From: Alphaproteobacteria bacterium
GTDB lineage: Bacteria; Pseudomonadota; Alphaproteobacteria; CAAGCB01; CAG-977
Assembly: GCA_021639925.1 (NCBI GenBank)
Contig: JAJXEL010000012.1
Span: forward strand, 1-26,686
DNA length: 26,686 bases
Reading direction: 5' to 3'
Each line of letters opens with the position of its first letter. Position 1 is the first letter of the stretch. Both the position numbers and the translations under genes were made by a program. Positions 1 to 8,920 of this stretch are shown piece after piece. The notes under the pieces are model-generated. The model saw only the letters and a program-made list of their open reading frames with translations. It did not search any database and was not told the DNA's origin.

Positions 1-3
1 GGT

Positions 4-1236
4 TTATTTTAAAAACGACTTGCCGTTTTCAAACGGTTCCAGCCCGAAATAATCGGCGATGGTCTGGCCGATATCCGCATACGTTTCGCGTCTGCCGATA
101 TAACGCGGCGCGATGCCTTTGCCGAACATGATGACAGGCACGTGTTCGCGGGTATGGTCCGTTCCTTTGAACGTCGGATCGCAGCCGTGGTCGGCCGTGA
201 TGAAATAAATATCGCCTTCTTTCATTTCGGCAAACAGTTCGGGCAGGCGGCTGTCAAAGTATTCCAGACCGGCCGCGTAACCCGAAACGTTGCGGCGGTG
301 CCCCCAGTCCATGTCAAAGTTGACAAAGTTCGGGAAAATAATCGTGTTGTCCGGCGCCGTCCTGATTTGTTCCAGCGTACGGTCAAACAGCTGTTCCAGC
401 CCGACGGCGGGCAGAGCCTGCGTAATACCCTGCGCGGCGAAAATATCGCTGATCTTTCCGATGGAAACGACATTGCCGCCGGCTGCCTTCATCTTGTCCA
501 AAACCGTCGGGGCGGGCGGTAAAACGGAATAGTCATGGCGTCCGCCGGTGCGTTTGAACGTTTCTTTGGTTTCGCCGTCAAACGGGCGGGCAATGACGCG
601 GGCAATAACGCCGTTTTCCGTGTGTTCGTTTAAAATATCGCGGGCGATATGGCAGATTTCATACAAACGTTCCAGCCCGAAATGTTTTTCATGAGCGCAA
701 ATCTGGAAAACGCTGTCTGCCGAAGTATAAACGATCGGTTTGCCCGTTTTAACGCATTCTTCGCCCAATTCTTCCAAAATAGCCGTACCGGAGGCCGCTT
801 TGTTGCCCAAGACTCCCGGAATTTTTGCTTTGGCGATGAATTCGTCAATAATATCCGCCGGAAAGCTGGGATATTCCGCCGGGAAATAACCCCATTTAAA
901 CGTGACGGGCACTCCGGCCATTTCCCAATGACCGGACGTTGTGTCTTTTCCTTTGCTGATTTCTTTGGAAAAGCCGTAAACGCCCGTAATTTCGGAAACG
1001 GGAATTTCCAGGTTAGGGGCATATTCGCCGTTACATTGTTTATAAAGTTCGCCTAAACCCAGTTTGCACAGATTCGGCAGTTTCAACGGTCCTGTCCGTC
1101 CGTCTTCCGCCTTTCCCTGCGCGCAGGCCGCGGCAATATGGCCCAACGTATTTGCGCCCGCATCGCCAAAGGCTTCCGCGTCCGGCGCTTCGCCGCAGCC
1201 GAAAGAGTCCATCATCAGAATAATCGCCCGTTTCAT
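4..1236 (-). CDS. deoB: Phosphopentomutase DeoB
   Basis: Interconverts (deoxy)ribose-1-phosphate and (deoxy)ribose-5-phosphate in the cytoplasm, feeding the sugar released by the nucleoside phosphorylases to DeoC. The 410-aa product is close to the usual length and has the alkaline-phosphatase-superfamily metal motifs: the N-terminal MMDSFGCGEAPDA segment and, near the C-terminus, TADHGCDPTF followed by DHTREHVPVIMFG. The frame could open at a GTG at 1245, but that GTG lies inside the sequence GAGGTG, which is the Shine-Dalgarno for the ATG at 1236 (6-nt spacing), so I use 1236. It is the last visible gene of the cdd-punA-deoC-deoA-deoB operon, 20 nt after deoA, and its TAA sits at the window edge, so the operon terminator is not visible. 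Identity is secure. Confidence 0.96.
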   Translation of the reverse strand: MKRAIILMMDSFGCGEAPDAEAFGDAGANTLGHIAAACAQGKAEDGRTGPLKLPNLCKLGLGELYKQCNGEYAPNLEIPVSEITGVYGFSKEISKGKDTTSGHWEMAGVPVTFKWGYFPAEYPSFPADIIDEFIAKAKIPGVLGNKAASGTAILEELGEECVKTGKPIVYTSADSVFQICAHEKHFGLERLYEICHIARDILNEHTENGVIARVIARPFDGETKETFKRTGGRHDYSVLPPAPTVLDKMKAAGGNVVSIGKISDIFAAQGITQALPAVGLEQLFDRTLEQIRTAPDNTIIFPNFVNFDMDWGHRRNVSGYAAGLEYFDSRLPELFAEMKEGDIYFITADHGCDPTFKGTDHTREHVPVIMFGKGIAPRYIGRRETYADIGQTIADYFGLEPFENGKSFLK

Positions 1237-1256
1237 TGTGTTCACCTCGTAAAAAA

Positions 1257-2576
1257 TTAAGCCGTTACAGTTTCATAAACAATCGGCGTTTCAGCCGGTT
1301 TTTCTTCGCTGGTTTGAATAGATAATTGTAACTGTTTTTCCGCCGCGGCAAAAGCGTCTTCGTTCGCTGCGTGAATAACGGCAATCGGTTTTCCCGCTTC
1401 TATTTTGTCGCCGATCTGGATAAAATCGGAAAAACCGACGGAATGATCCAGCCGCTGGTCAAAGTTTTTGCGCTGTCCGCCCAAAATAATCATTGTCGCG
1501 CCGATTTTATATGTATCCATTGCGCAGACATAACCCGTTTTATCCGTATAAACAGGACGGACGATGGCGGCTTTCGGCAAATGTTTCCACGGATTTTCCA
1601 TCAGATCCGCCGGCCCGCCCAGCGCCGCAACCATTTTCGCAAAACATTCGGCGGCTTTGCCCGAATCCAGCGCTTGCTGCAATTTTGCGCGCGCTTCCTG
1701 TTCGGAATTTGCCAAATCTTTTAACATTAATGCTTCGCTGCATAAAGTCATAACTAATTCGTTTAAACGCGGGTTGCGCCTCTGCGCTTTAAGATAAGCG
1801 ACGGCTTCGCCGACTTCAAGGGCATTGCCCACGCAGTCGCCCAGCACCTGATCCATGTTGGTCAGCAAAGCGCGCGCCGATATTCTCGCGCCGACGGCGA
1901 CGCCGACCATTGTTTCGGCCAGCTTCCGCGCTTCGTCCCGGCCGGTTACGAATGCTCCGTTGCCGCATTTTAAATCCATGATCAGACCGTCCAGCCCCGC
2001 CGATAATTTTTTTGATAAAATGGAAGCGATAATTAACGGCGCCGATTCGATCGTCGCCGTTACATCGCGTATCGCGTAAAACCGTTTGTCCGCCGGCGCC
2101 AGATCCCCCGTCTGGCCGATAATCGCGCAGCCGGTTTCCTTTGTTACTTTGTAAAACTGATCCAGCGAAGGAGAAGTCGTATATCCCGGAATGGATTCGA
2201 TTTTATCCAAAGTTCCGCCCGTATGTCCCAGACCGCGTCCCGCGATCATCGGAACATATCCGCCGCACGCTGCCAGCAACGGCGCCAAAATCAGACTGAC
2301 GCTGTCGCCGACGCCGCCGGACGAATGTTTGTCCAAAACGGGGCCGTCCAGGTTTTTATCGGCCCAATTCATGACTCCGCCCGACTGCGTCATGGCGCGC
2401 GTTAAGGCGGCGGTTTCTTCCAGGTCCATGCCGCGCAGGTAAACCGCCATTGTGAAAGCCGCGATCTGACATTCGGAAACGGACCAGTCGGCCGCCCCTT
2501 TGATAAAGAATTCGATTTCTTCCCGTGTCAGTTTCTGGCCGTCGCGTTTATGACGAATAACTTCCTGCGCCAGCAT
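1257..2576 (-). CDS. deoA: Thymidine phosphorylase DeoA
   Basis: Phosphorolysis of thymidine/deoxyuridine to base plus deoxyribose-1-phosphate. The 439-aa protein matches the usual DeoA length of about 440. It has the family signature KHSSGGVGDSVSLILAPL and the glycine-rich phosphate-binding stretch IAGRGLGHTGGTLDK, followed by the C-terminal domain containing TYKIGATMIILGGQR. The ATG at 2576 lies only 3 nt past the deoC stop codon, with a modest Shine-Dalgarno (AAGGAT) located within the end of deoC, so translation is probably coupled. The alternative name, pyrimidine-nucleoside phosphorylase, is possible because the two families share fold and motifs; length and a deo operon context favour DeoA. 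Confidence 0.95.
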   Translation of the reverse strand: MLAQEVIRHKRDGQKLTREEIEFFIKGAADWSVSECQIAAFTMAVYLRGMDLEETAALTRAMTQSGGVMNWADKNLDGPVLDKHSSGGVGDSVSLILAPLLAACGGYVPMIAGRGLGHTGGTLDKIESIPGYTTSPSLDQFYKVTKETGCAIIGQTGDLAPADKRFYAIRDVTATIESAPLIIASILSKKLSAGLDGLIMDLKCGNGAFVTGRDEARKLAETMVGVAVGARISARALLTNMDQVLGDCVGNALEVGEAVAYLKAQRRNPRLNELVMTLCSEALMLKDLANSEQEARAKLQQALDSGKAAECFAKMVAALGGPADLMENPWKHLPKAAIVRPVYTDKTGYVCAMDTYKIGATMIILGGQRKNFDQRLDHSVGFSDFIQIGDKIEAGKPIAVIHAANEDAFAAAEKQLQLSIQTSEEKPAETPIVYETVTA

Positions 2577-2579
2577 ATT

Positions 2580-3335
2580 TTAGTATCCTTTGTTTTCCGC
2601 GCCGCCGGCCGTGGCATATCCCATAGAGGCAAGCAGACTGTCGCGCAGGCCGCTGGCGCCGAAGCGGAACGTTTTGGCGTTAACCCATTTCGGTCCCATG
2701 ATTTTATCGGCCAATGTCAAGTAATCCGCGGCCTGTTCCGTCGTGCGTACGCCGCCGGAAGCTTTAAAACCGACGGGTTTGCCGGATTCGCGAATGACTT
2801 CCAACATGGCGTTGGCGGCCTCCAGCGTTGCGGAAACAGGCGTTTTGCCCGTGGACGTTTTAATAAAATCCGCACCGCATTCAATCGACAGGCGGGACGC
2901 GTCGGCAATCAGGGCCGCATGCGCCAAAACGCCGCTTTCAATAATGACTTTCATTACTTTGCCCTTGCAGGCTTCGCGTGTCGCGCTCAGCAAAGCCGCG
3001 GCCGTTTCCTTGTCCCCGTCCATAAAAGCCTTGTACGGCAGAACAACGTCGATTTCGTCGGCGCCGTCGGCAACCGCCTGTTTGGTTTCGGCAACGGTCG
3101 CTTCGATATCCGTGCCGCCGTGCGGGAAATTAACGACGGTGGCGACTTTGACGCCGGTGCCTTCCAGTTCTTTTTTGGCCGTTTTGACAAAACGCGGCCA
3201 GATGCAAACGGCCGCCGTTTTTCCGAAATCGCCGTGCGCTTTGGCGCACAGGGCGACAACCGTTTCCGCCGTGTCGTTGTCGTTTAAGCTGGTCAGGTCC
3301 AGCAATGATAAAGCTCTTTGAGCGACTTCTTTCAT
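2580..3335 (-). CDS. deoC: Deoxyribose-phosphate aldolase DeoC
   Basis: Class I aldolase splitting 2-deoxyribose-5-phosphate into acetaldehyde and glyceraldehyde-3-phosphate. From the ATG at 3335 the product is 251 aa, near the length of the enterobacterial enzyme. Visible active-site elements are the Schiff-base lysine in DFIKTSTGK (K159), the second lysine in GFKASGGVRT (K191) and the aspartate in EIDVVLPY (D96). A TTG at 3353 would add six residues overlapping punA, but a GGAG about 7 nt before the ATG at 3335 supports the shorter form. Only one base separates the punA stop from this start, which implies translational coupling in the operon. Confidence 0.96.
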   Translation of the reverse strand: MKEVAQRALSLLDLTSLNDNDTAETVVALCAKAHGDFGKTAAVCIWPRFVKTAKKELEGTGVKVATVVNFPHGGTDIEATVAETKQAVADGADEIDVVLPYKAFMDGDKETAAALLSATREACKGKVMKVIIESGVLAHAALIADASRLSIECGADFIKTSTGKTPVSATLEAANAMLEVIRESGKPVGFKASGGVRTTEQAADYLTLADKIMGPKWVNAKTFRFGASGLRDSLLASMGYATAGGAENKGY

Positions 3336-3336
3336 T

Positions 3337-4152
3337 TTAAATCTCCGTAACAAAACGTGTTAAGATGCGCTGCAGTTTTTTCCCGGCTTCGTTGGCCTGC
3401 GCGATTGTTTCGTCATGCGTTTGTTTGTCTGCGACCATGCCCGCGCCGTAGTTGGTAATTACGGAAACGCCGACGACTTTCATGCCGCAGTGAACGCCGC
3501 ATAACGTTTCGGAAACCGTTGACATGCCGACGGCGTCCGCCCCCAGAATACGGAACATTCTGATTTCCGCGGGCGTTTCAAAGTTGGGGCCCGACGTCAT
3601 CAGATAAACGCCGGAACGCATGTTAATGCCTTCCTGTTCCGCTGTTTTCAACAGCTTTTGGCGCAGATCGGGATCGTACGCGTAAGTCATGTCGGGGAAA
3701 CGCGGTCCGACGGTTTCGTCGTTCGGCCCGACCAGCGGGTTGCAGCCCGACAGGTTAATGTGATCGGAAATGATCATCAGGCTGCCGGGACCCATATCAA
3801 TGTTTAAAGAACCTGAAGCATTCGTCAAAATCAGTTTTTCGATTCCCAGTTTCTTGTAAGAACGGATAACCAAAGCCAAAGCTGCCGGTGTGTGTCCTTC
3901 GTAGAAATGAACGCGTCCCTGCATGCATAAAACGTCGACGCCGTTTAATTTCCCGACGACCAGACGTCCGGCATGGCCGGATACGGTTGATTTAGGGAAA
4001 CCTTCGATTTCTTCATAAGGAATGATGACGGGGTTTTCGATCGCTTCTGCAACGCCGCCCAATCCGCTGCCTAAAATAATGCCGATTTTAGGCGTATAGC
4101 CGCCGATTTTCGCTTTGATCTGCTGAGCTACCTGGTTGATAGTTTCTTTCAT
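3337..4152 (-). CDS. punA: Purine nucleoside phosphorylase (trimeric PNP family)
   Basis: Cleaves inosine, guanosine and their deoxy forms with phosphate, giving the purine base and (deoxy)ribose-1-phosphate. The 271-aa sequence has the trimeric-PNP signatures: the phosphate loop LGSGLG near residue 28, FPKSTVSGHAG, MQGRVHFYEGH, LTNASGSLN, and SDHINLSGCNPL followed by GPRFPDM. This is the mammalian/PunA type rather than the hexameric DeoD type. The ATG at 4152 has a strong GAGGAAG Shine-Dalgarno. It is the second gene of the operon, 31 nt after cdd, and ends one base before deoC. Its product is a substrate for the DeoB/DeoC steps downstream. Confidence 0.95.
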   Translation of the reverse strand: MKETINQVAQQIKAKIGGYTPKIGIILGSGLGGVAEAIENPVIIPYEEIEGFPKSTVSGHAGRLVVGKLNGVDVLCMQGRVHFYEGHTPAALALVIRSYKKLGIEKLILTNASGSLNIDMGPGSLMIISDHINLSGCNPLVGPNDETVGPRFPDMTYAYDPDLRQKLLKTAEQEGINMRSGVYLMTSGPNFETPAEIRMFRILGADAVGMSTVSETLCGVHCGMKVVGVSVITNYGAGMVADKQTHDETIAQANEAGKKLQRILTRFVTEI

Positions 4153-4183
4153 AAACTTCCTCTTTTTTACAAGACATTCCGAT

Positions 4184-4585
4184 TTAACGTTTCAGATTTT
4201 CCGGGCCGAACGAAACCGGTAAAAGTTCGTCCAGAGTCATTGATTTGCGAACGCCGTTTCTGTCGCAAATATGGATAACGGCGTCGGGGGCGGCGAATTC
4301 GCGTATCCGCTGACGGCACGAACCGCACGGCGATACCAGATGTTCGCCGTTTCCCATAACGACCATTTCCTGAATTTTTGTATCTCCGCCCAAAATCATG
4401 GCGGAAATAGCGCCTTGTTCCGCGCAGGAACCTGCGGGATAAGCCGCATTTTCAACATTGCAGCCGGCATACAGCCTGCCGCTTTGCGCTTTTATAACTG
4501 CGCCGACGGCAAATTCGGAGTAGGGAACATAAGCCTTTTCCATCGCCGAACGGGCCATTTGCAGCATTTCATCAAGTATATTCAT
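4184..4585 (-). CDS. cdd: Cytidine deaminase (tetrameric type)
   Basis: Zinc enzyme converting cytidine/deoxycytidine to uridine/deoxyuridine, which can then be handled by the pyrimidine phosphorylase. The 133-aa length is typical of the tetrameric class, which uses three cysteines for zinc. Visible here are C54 and the catalytic E56 in GSCAEQGA, and C87/C90 in SPCGSCRQ; the substrate-binding CNVENAAYPAG precedes them. It is the first gene of the deo-type operon. A GGTGG Shine-Dalgarno precedes the ATG at 4585, and a promoter candidate lies at 4604-4632. Divergent upp at 4779 would use the uracil produced by this pathway. Confidence 0.95.
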   Translation of the reverse strand: MNILDEMLQMARSAMEKAYVPYSEFAVGAVIKAQSGRLYAGCNVENAAYPAGSCAEQGAISAMILGGDTKIQEMVVMGNGEHLVSPCGSCRQRIREFAAPDAVIHICDRNGVRKSMTLDELLPVSFGPENLKR

Positions 4586-4603
4586 GACGCCACCTTCATA
4601 TAT

Positions 4604-4632
4604 ATTTTATGCACTCTAAGATATAGGTTAAA
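4604..4632 (-). promoter_or_regulatory. Candidate promoter for the cdd-deo operon
   Basis: Read on the minus strand, TTTAAC (4627-4632), a 17-nt spacer, then TAAAAT (4604-4609). The predicted start lies about 12 nt before the cdd ATG, giving a very short leader that still contains the Shine-Dalgarno. The -35 is weak (3 of 6). A TTGACG lies 10 nt further upstream but has no well-placed -10. No clear dyad for a DeoR/CytR-type repressor was seen. Confidence 0.4.
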
Positions 4633-4708
4633 CTTTCGTCAAGTCATAAAAATTTTTTTCCTGCCGCCGCCGCCGGTTAAAAAATCTTTCAAAATTAAAA
4701 AAATAAGG

Positions 4709-4737
4709 TTGGTTTTCTGTCAACCGTACCGTATAAC
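4709..4737 (+). promoter_or_regulatory. Promoter for upp
   Basis: TTGGTT (4709-4714), a 17-nt spacer and TATAAC (4732-4737) give a good sigma-70-type promoter with a start near 4744. An AGAGGA Shine-Dalgarno at 4766-4771 precedes the upp ATG at 4779. The promoter is divergent from the cdd operon, and the 193-nt intergenic region also holds an A/T-rich stretch and a short CCG repeat (about 4664-4676). Confidence 0.6.
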
Positions 4738-4778
4738 ACTTTAAATGAGGATTTTTGTTTTAATCAGAGGATACTTTT

Positions 4779-5435
4779 ATGGCGAACAGTTCCGAATTTC
4801 CCAGCCTGCATGTTTTAAAACACCCTTTAATCCAGCATAAGCTGACGTTAATGCGCGATGTGACGACGTCGACTCGTACTTTCAGAGAGCTGCTTAAAGA
4901 AATCGCTTTGCTGATGGGGTATGAGGTCACGCGGGATCTGCCGCTGACGTTTGAAGAAATCGAAACGCCTTTGTGTACGATGACAGCGCCCGTTATTGCG
5001 GGTAAAAAGCTGGCTGTCGTTCCTATTTTGCGCGCGGGAATCGGTATGGCCGACGGGCTTTTGCAGCTGGTGCCTTCCGCGCGTGTCGGGCATATCGGCC
5101 TGTACCGCGACCCGGCGACGCTGCAGCCGGTTGAATATCTGGTCAAGCTGCCCCCCGTCGACGACCGTTTGTTTATATTGGTTGATCCGATGCTGGCGAC
5201 GGGCAATTCGGCCGCGGCCGCGGTTGATACCCTGATCAGACACGGCGTGTCGGAAGACAAAATTATCTTTTTGGCTTTGGTCGCGGCGCCGGAAGGAGTC
5301 CGGGTCTTTACGAAACTGCACCCGCGCGTGCCGGTTTATGTCGCGGCGCTGGACGAACGTTTAAACGAACACGGCTATATCTTGCCGGGACTGGGGGACG
5401 CGGGGGACCGTTTATTCGGAACAAAAACCAGATAA
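4779..5435 (+). CDS. upp: Uracil phosphoribosyltransferase
   Basis: Converts uracil plus PRPP to UMP in the cytoplasm. The 218-aa protein is slightly longer than the common 208-210 aa form. It has the PRPP-binding loop LVDPMLATGNSAAAAVDTL (around residues 134-152), the VPILRAGIGMADGL element, and a C-terminal GYILPGLGDAGDRLFGTK that is diagnostic for Upp. The start has a clean AGAGGA Shine-Dalgarno at 7-nt spacing. It is divergent from the cytidine/deoxynucleoside catabolic operon, so base salvage and nucleoside breakdown are adjacent. The AsmA-like gene follows 35 nt downstream without a visible terminator, so read-through into it is likely. Confidence 0.95.
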   Translation: MANSSEFPSLHVLKHPLIQHKLTLMRDVTTSTRTFRELLKEIALLMGYEVTRDLPLTFEEIETPLCTMTAPVIAGKKLAVVPILRAGIGMADGLLQLVPSARVGHIGLYRDPATLQPVEYLVKLPPVDDRLFILVDPMLATGNSAAAAVDTLIRHGVSEDKIIFLALVAAPEGVRVFTKLHPRVPVYVAALDERLNEHGYILPGLGDAGDRLFGTKTR

Positions 5436-5470
5436 ACTGAAAACAGATTAACAGTGCGGAGTTTTGATTC

Positions 5471-8400
5471 GTGAAAAAGCTTATCATCATTCTTGGCGTT
5501 TTTGTGGTTTTGGCGGGGACCGGCATTTATTTTATTTTGCCGACCAACATTAATTGGAATGATTACATTCAGGAAACGGCGGCAGCCGTTAAAGCCCGCA
5601 CCGGGCTGGTGTTGACTGTGCAGGGCCAGCCGGTGTTTTCCATGAAACCGTCGCCTGTTTTAAAGCTGGGGCAGATCAGGCTGGGAAATATCCCGGACGC
5701 TGCCTATCCGCAAATGATGACGGCCGCCCGCGCTGAAATTTTGTTTGATACGGGGTCTTTGTTCCGCAGACAAATTAAAATCAAAAAGGTTACGCTTTTT
5801 TCGCCGCAGTTCTATTTTGAAACAATGCCGAACGGGAAATGGAACTGGCAGATCGCGTTTTTTGACCGCGCCGGCGCAGATGCGACAATCGGTTTTGACA
5901 GTCTGTTGCTGACAGACGGCGCGGCAGAGGTCAAAACGGATAAATATACGCCGGCGCAGAAATGGGACCGGGTTAATGCCGAATTGTTCGCCGACAGTAT
6001 TCAGGGGCCTTTTTTCTTTGAAGGAAATTTCGGCGCTTTGGCCTCCAGCTTCGGTTTTTCTTTAAAGGTTGAAAAGTTTGCTCCCGCGCAGTCGCCCGAT
6101 TTTTCTTTACGCCTGATCAACGCGCCGGCAGAAGCTTCTTTTGTTTTTACCGGAAAGTACGGTTTGGCCGAAACGGACCGCGGGATTCTGAGCGGCGGGC
6201 TGACGTTTGATATCCGCAAACCCGATCAGTTTTTTGCTTTGCTGTATCCGGGGGAAAAGCTGCCTTCCGCGCTTTTTCAGCCTGTCGTCGGAAATCTGAA
6301 GCTGCAGAAAAACGCGCAAACCAGAACGGCGGAAATGACAGATATTTTGTTTAAGTACGGAACGTCTTCGGCAACGGGCAAACTGTCCGTGCGTTCTTTG
6401 TCGCCCGAGGAAGCTTCTTCTCTGCAGGCCCGGGAAGAAGAAGACGTTCTGCCGCAAGACGAGATTATTTTAAGGGATCCGAATAACCCGTCCGAACCTG
6501 TAACGTTGGACAATACGCCCGTCCGCCAGACAAAGCTGGCGCAGCATTTGCTTCCGAAGGTTGTCGACGGTTCCTTTATTTTTTCACGTCTGGACGCCGA
6601 TCCGTTTTTTGACAATTTATCGCCGATCGCCGTGTTCCTGTCAAAAACGGGTTATTTTTCCCGGACAAAAGATACATATGCTTTGGACATGATGTTTGAC
6701 GTCGTTAATTATAAAAAAGACGTTATTCATCAGTTGAAAACCAAAATCAGTTCGATTCCCGAAGGGCTGGCTTTTAAAAACGTTTCCGCAACACTGCCCA
6801 GCAACGCTTATGTAACGGGACAGGCGGATTTGACTTTGGGAAAATCTGTGCTGCTGTCCGGCAGCCTTTCCGCGCAGGCGGATAATCTGAACGCGGTTTT
6901 AAACTGGCTGGGCGTTCCGCTGGCAGAAGAGATTCCTCAAAACCTTTTGCGGCAGTTTAAGGCGGAAACGGAATTTAAACTGGCGCAGAACGGATTGGTT
7001 TTGTCGCGGCTGAAAGGAAATCTGGACCAGACGGATTTTTCCGGCAGTATGGCAATGCGTCTGGGAAGCCGCAAGGCTTTCAGCATTTCGGGCGATTTTT
7101 CCGAAATGAATCTTGCTCAGTATTTTCCTGCGAAAAACAAGTTTTATGCGCAAAAACGCGAAGAGTTTTCTAAATTGTCCGCAACGCAAAAGGTTCAGCG
7201 GCTGTTTGATTCTCTGGCTTTTTTAAACGAAACGGATATCAGCGTAAAATTAAAAACCGCGGCTTTTTCCTGGGCGGATATTAATGCCGAAAACCTGAAC
7301 GCCGATTTCTCCGTTGTCCGCGGGCAGATGAAAATTAATGAAATATCCGGGGAAAAAGTACTGGCTTCTGAAATCAAGCTGCGCGGCGACGTCGAAGGAT
7401 TCGGCGCAGAGCCGAAATTTAATGATTTCGGGATTAATGTAAATGCCCAGCAGCTGTCGTCTTTGACGCAGGCTTTGGGGATTTCTTTGTCGCGTAATAT
7501 TTCCGTTCAGGATAAAATGCAGTTGTCCGCAAAGCTGACGGGAACGCTTCAGGCAGCGCGGTTCGATACGGTTGTGGATTTCGGCACGCTGCGGTTTGCT
7601 GCGCAGGGGGATATGCGCCAATCCGCGCCGTCCGTGTTTGACTGGAACATGACGGCGGATATCCGCCATGAAAATTTCCGCAATTTCATTCGCCTGTTTT
7701 CGGATAATTACCGGCCGGTTCTGGCTAATCCCGGCGCATTGGATCTGCAGGGAAAAATCCTGAAAAACAAAGATCTGTTCCACCTGACGGATATGACGGC
7801 GCGGATCGGAGACAATGAATTTAAAGGCAATATAAAAGTTGTCAAACAGACGGATTCGTCCGTCATTACGGCCGAGCTGGAATCAAATGACCTGGCGCCG
7901 CTGGGTATGCTGCCCAGAGTCAATTTCGCGGAAACGGTTGGCGTTGACACACAAAAAACGGTTCCGGAAAACATATGGACAAAAGACGGCGTATTAAGCC
8001 GTTTCGCGGCCGATTTATCGTTTTCTCAAAAACCGTTTGATTTTTCTTTTTTGGGAAAATACGAAGCGTCAATCGCTTTAAAAACAAACCGTTTGTTTTT
8101 TAATTCGTTTGTCTTATCCGATGTTGACAGCATTATTAAATTGTCCGCCGGGAAAATCGTTATTGATTTGCGGCGTTCATTATGGGATCAGGCCAATTTC
8201 GGCGGTATTTTCAATCTGACACCTGCGGCAGACGGACAGCTGGCTTTTCAGGCGGCGATGCGGGTATCAAATTTAAATATTCCCGCGAAGTTGTTTGATT
8301 CGGATACGTTAAACGTCAGCGGCGTTGAAACGTTTATTTTAAACGCTAATCTGAAAGCGAACGGAAAATCGACCAGCGAACTGTTTTCGTCATTGGCGGG

Positions 8401-8830
8401 GACGGGAACGCTGATGTTTGACAAAGCTTCATTGGATCATTTTAATGCGGGCCGGCTGATCGGGGATTTGCAGCTTATGCCGGAAATTTCCAAAGAAACT
8501 GTTCAGGCGCAGGCCATGCAGGGCAGTACGGAAATCAGGCGTTTTTCCGCTGATATGAATGTGAAAGACGGTTTTTTTGTTCTGAAACCGGCGTTGTTTG
8601 TTTATAACGGCGAAGACAACAAATCGCCGTTCTTTTCCTATAATTATCTGAATCAGGTTTTGTCAGCGGGGCTGTCTTTCCCGTCCGGAATGCAGGCTGT
8701 GGAGGATATTGTCCTGTCCGTTAATAAAAAAGCCGGACAGCCTGCCGTTTTAACGCAGAATATTGACGCGGTGGCCGATGCGGTTGTTGCCGTTAAAAAT
8801 AAAATGAAAGAACAGGCGCTGCAACAGTAG
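5471..8830 (+). CDS. AsmA-family protein, frame ended by internal amber codon
   Basis: A 1119-residue product with an N-terminal membrane anchor (about residues 3-25, LIIILGVFVVLAG) followed by a long, repetitive beta-rich periplasmic region. The opening NWNDYIQETAAAVKARTGL with VQGQPVFSMKPSPVLKLGQ resembles the AsmA N-terminus, and AsmA-like repeats occur again near the C-terminus (LIGDLQLMPEIS). AsmA-like proteins are implicated in bridging inner and outer membrane for phospholipid transport. The start is a GTG with GGAG about 9 nt upstream. The frame stops at TAG 8828-8830 in a glutamine-rich run (ALQQ, stop, EQQRHQ) and then stays open to 9769, so the natural product is probably a 1432-residue protein. 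It could alternatively be a recently broken gene or an assembly error. Confidence 0.85.
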   Translation: MKKLIIILGVFVVLAGTGIYFILPTNINWNDYIQETAAAVKARTGLVLTVQGQPVFSMKPSPVLKLGQIRLGNIPDAAYPQMMTAARAEILFDTGSLFRRQIKIKKVTLFSPQFYFETMPNGKWNWQIAFFDRAGADATIGFDSLLLTDGAAEVKTDKYTPAQKWDRVNAELFADSIQGPFFFEGNFGALASSFGFSLKVEKFAPAQSPDFSLRLINAPAEASFVFTGKYGLAETDRGILSGGLTFDIRKPDQFFALLYPGEKLPSALFQPVVGNLKLQKNAQTRTAEMTDILFKYGTSSATGKLSVRSLSPEEASSLQAREEEDVLPQDEIILRDPNNPSEPVTLDNTPVRQTKLAQHLLPKVVDGSFIFSRLDADPFFDNLSPIAVFLSKTGYFSRTKDTYALDMMFDVVNYKKDVIHQLKTKISSIPEGLAFKNVSATLPSNAYVTGQADLTLGKSVLLSGSLSAQADNLNAVLNWLGVPLAEEIPQNLLRQFKAETEFKLAQNGLVLSRLKGNLDQTDFSGSMAMRLGSRKAFSISGDFSEMNLAQYFPAKNKFYAQKREEFSKLSATQKVQRLFDSLAFLNETDISVKLKTAAFSWADINAENLNADFSVVRGQMKINEISGEKVLASEIKLRGDVEGFGAEPKFNDFGINVNAQQLSSLTQALGISLSRNISVQDKMQLSAKLTGTLQAARFDTVVDFGTLRFAAQGDMRQSAPSVFDWNMTADIRHENFRNFIRLFSDNYRPVLANPGALDLQGKILKNKDLFHLTDMTARIGDNEFKGNIKVVKQTDSSVITAELESNDLAPLGMLPRVNFAETVGVDTQKTVPENIWTKDGVLSRFAADLSFSQKPFDFSFLGKYEASIALKTNRLFFNSFVLSDVDSIIKLSAGKIVIDLRRSLWDQANFGGIFNLTPAADGQLAFQAAMRVSNLNIPAKLFDSDTLNVSGVETFILNANLKANGKSTSELFSSLAGTGTLMFDKASLDHFNAGRLIGDLQLMPEISKETVQAQAMQGSTEIRRFSADMNVKDGFFVLKPALFVYNGEDNKSPFFSYNYLNQVLSAGLSFPSGMQAVEDIVLSVNKKAGQPAVLTQNIDAVADAVVAVKNKMKEQALQQ
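8828..8830 (+). other. In-frame amber codon within a continuous coding frame
   Basis: The TAG is flanked by CAA CAG on the left and GAA CAA CAG on the right, and is one substitution from CAG (Gln). The 30 codons between it and the next ATG in the same frame (8921) encode a highly charged helical segment (EQQRHQKIDAREKARAARVE and on) that matches the coiled coil continuing afterwards. The coding region therefore does not really end here. Confidence 0.85.
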
Positions 8831-8920
8831 GAACAACAGCGCCATCAGAAAATAGATGCGCGGGAAAAAGCGCGGGCCGCCCGTGTCGAAAGATTAAATA
8901 AACTTGATGAACAGCTGACG

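Noticed and set aside
2550..3321. Long plus-strand open frames opposite deoC
   Set aside because: Shadow frames of a conserved gene; no ribosome-binding site or recognisable motif.
4664..4676. Short CCG repeat between cdd and upp
   Set aside because: Four units only, no sign of a functional repeat or CRISPR.
4604..4737. DeoR/CytR-type operator between cdd and upp
   Set aside because: I looked for a dyad in the divergent region and found none convincing.
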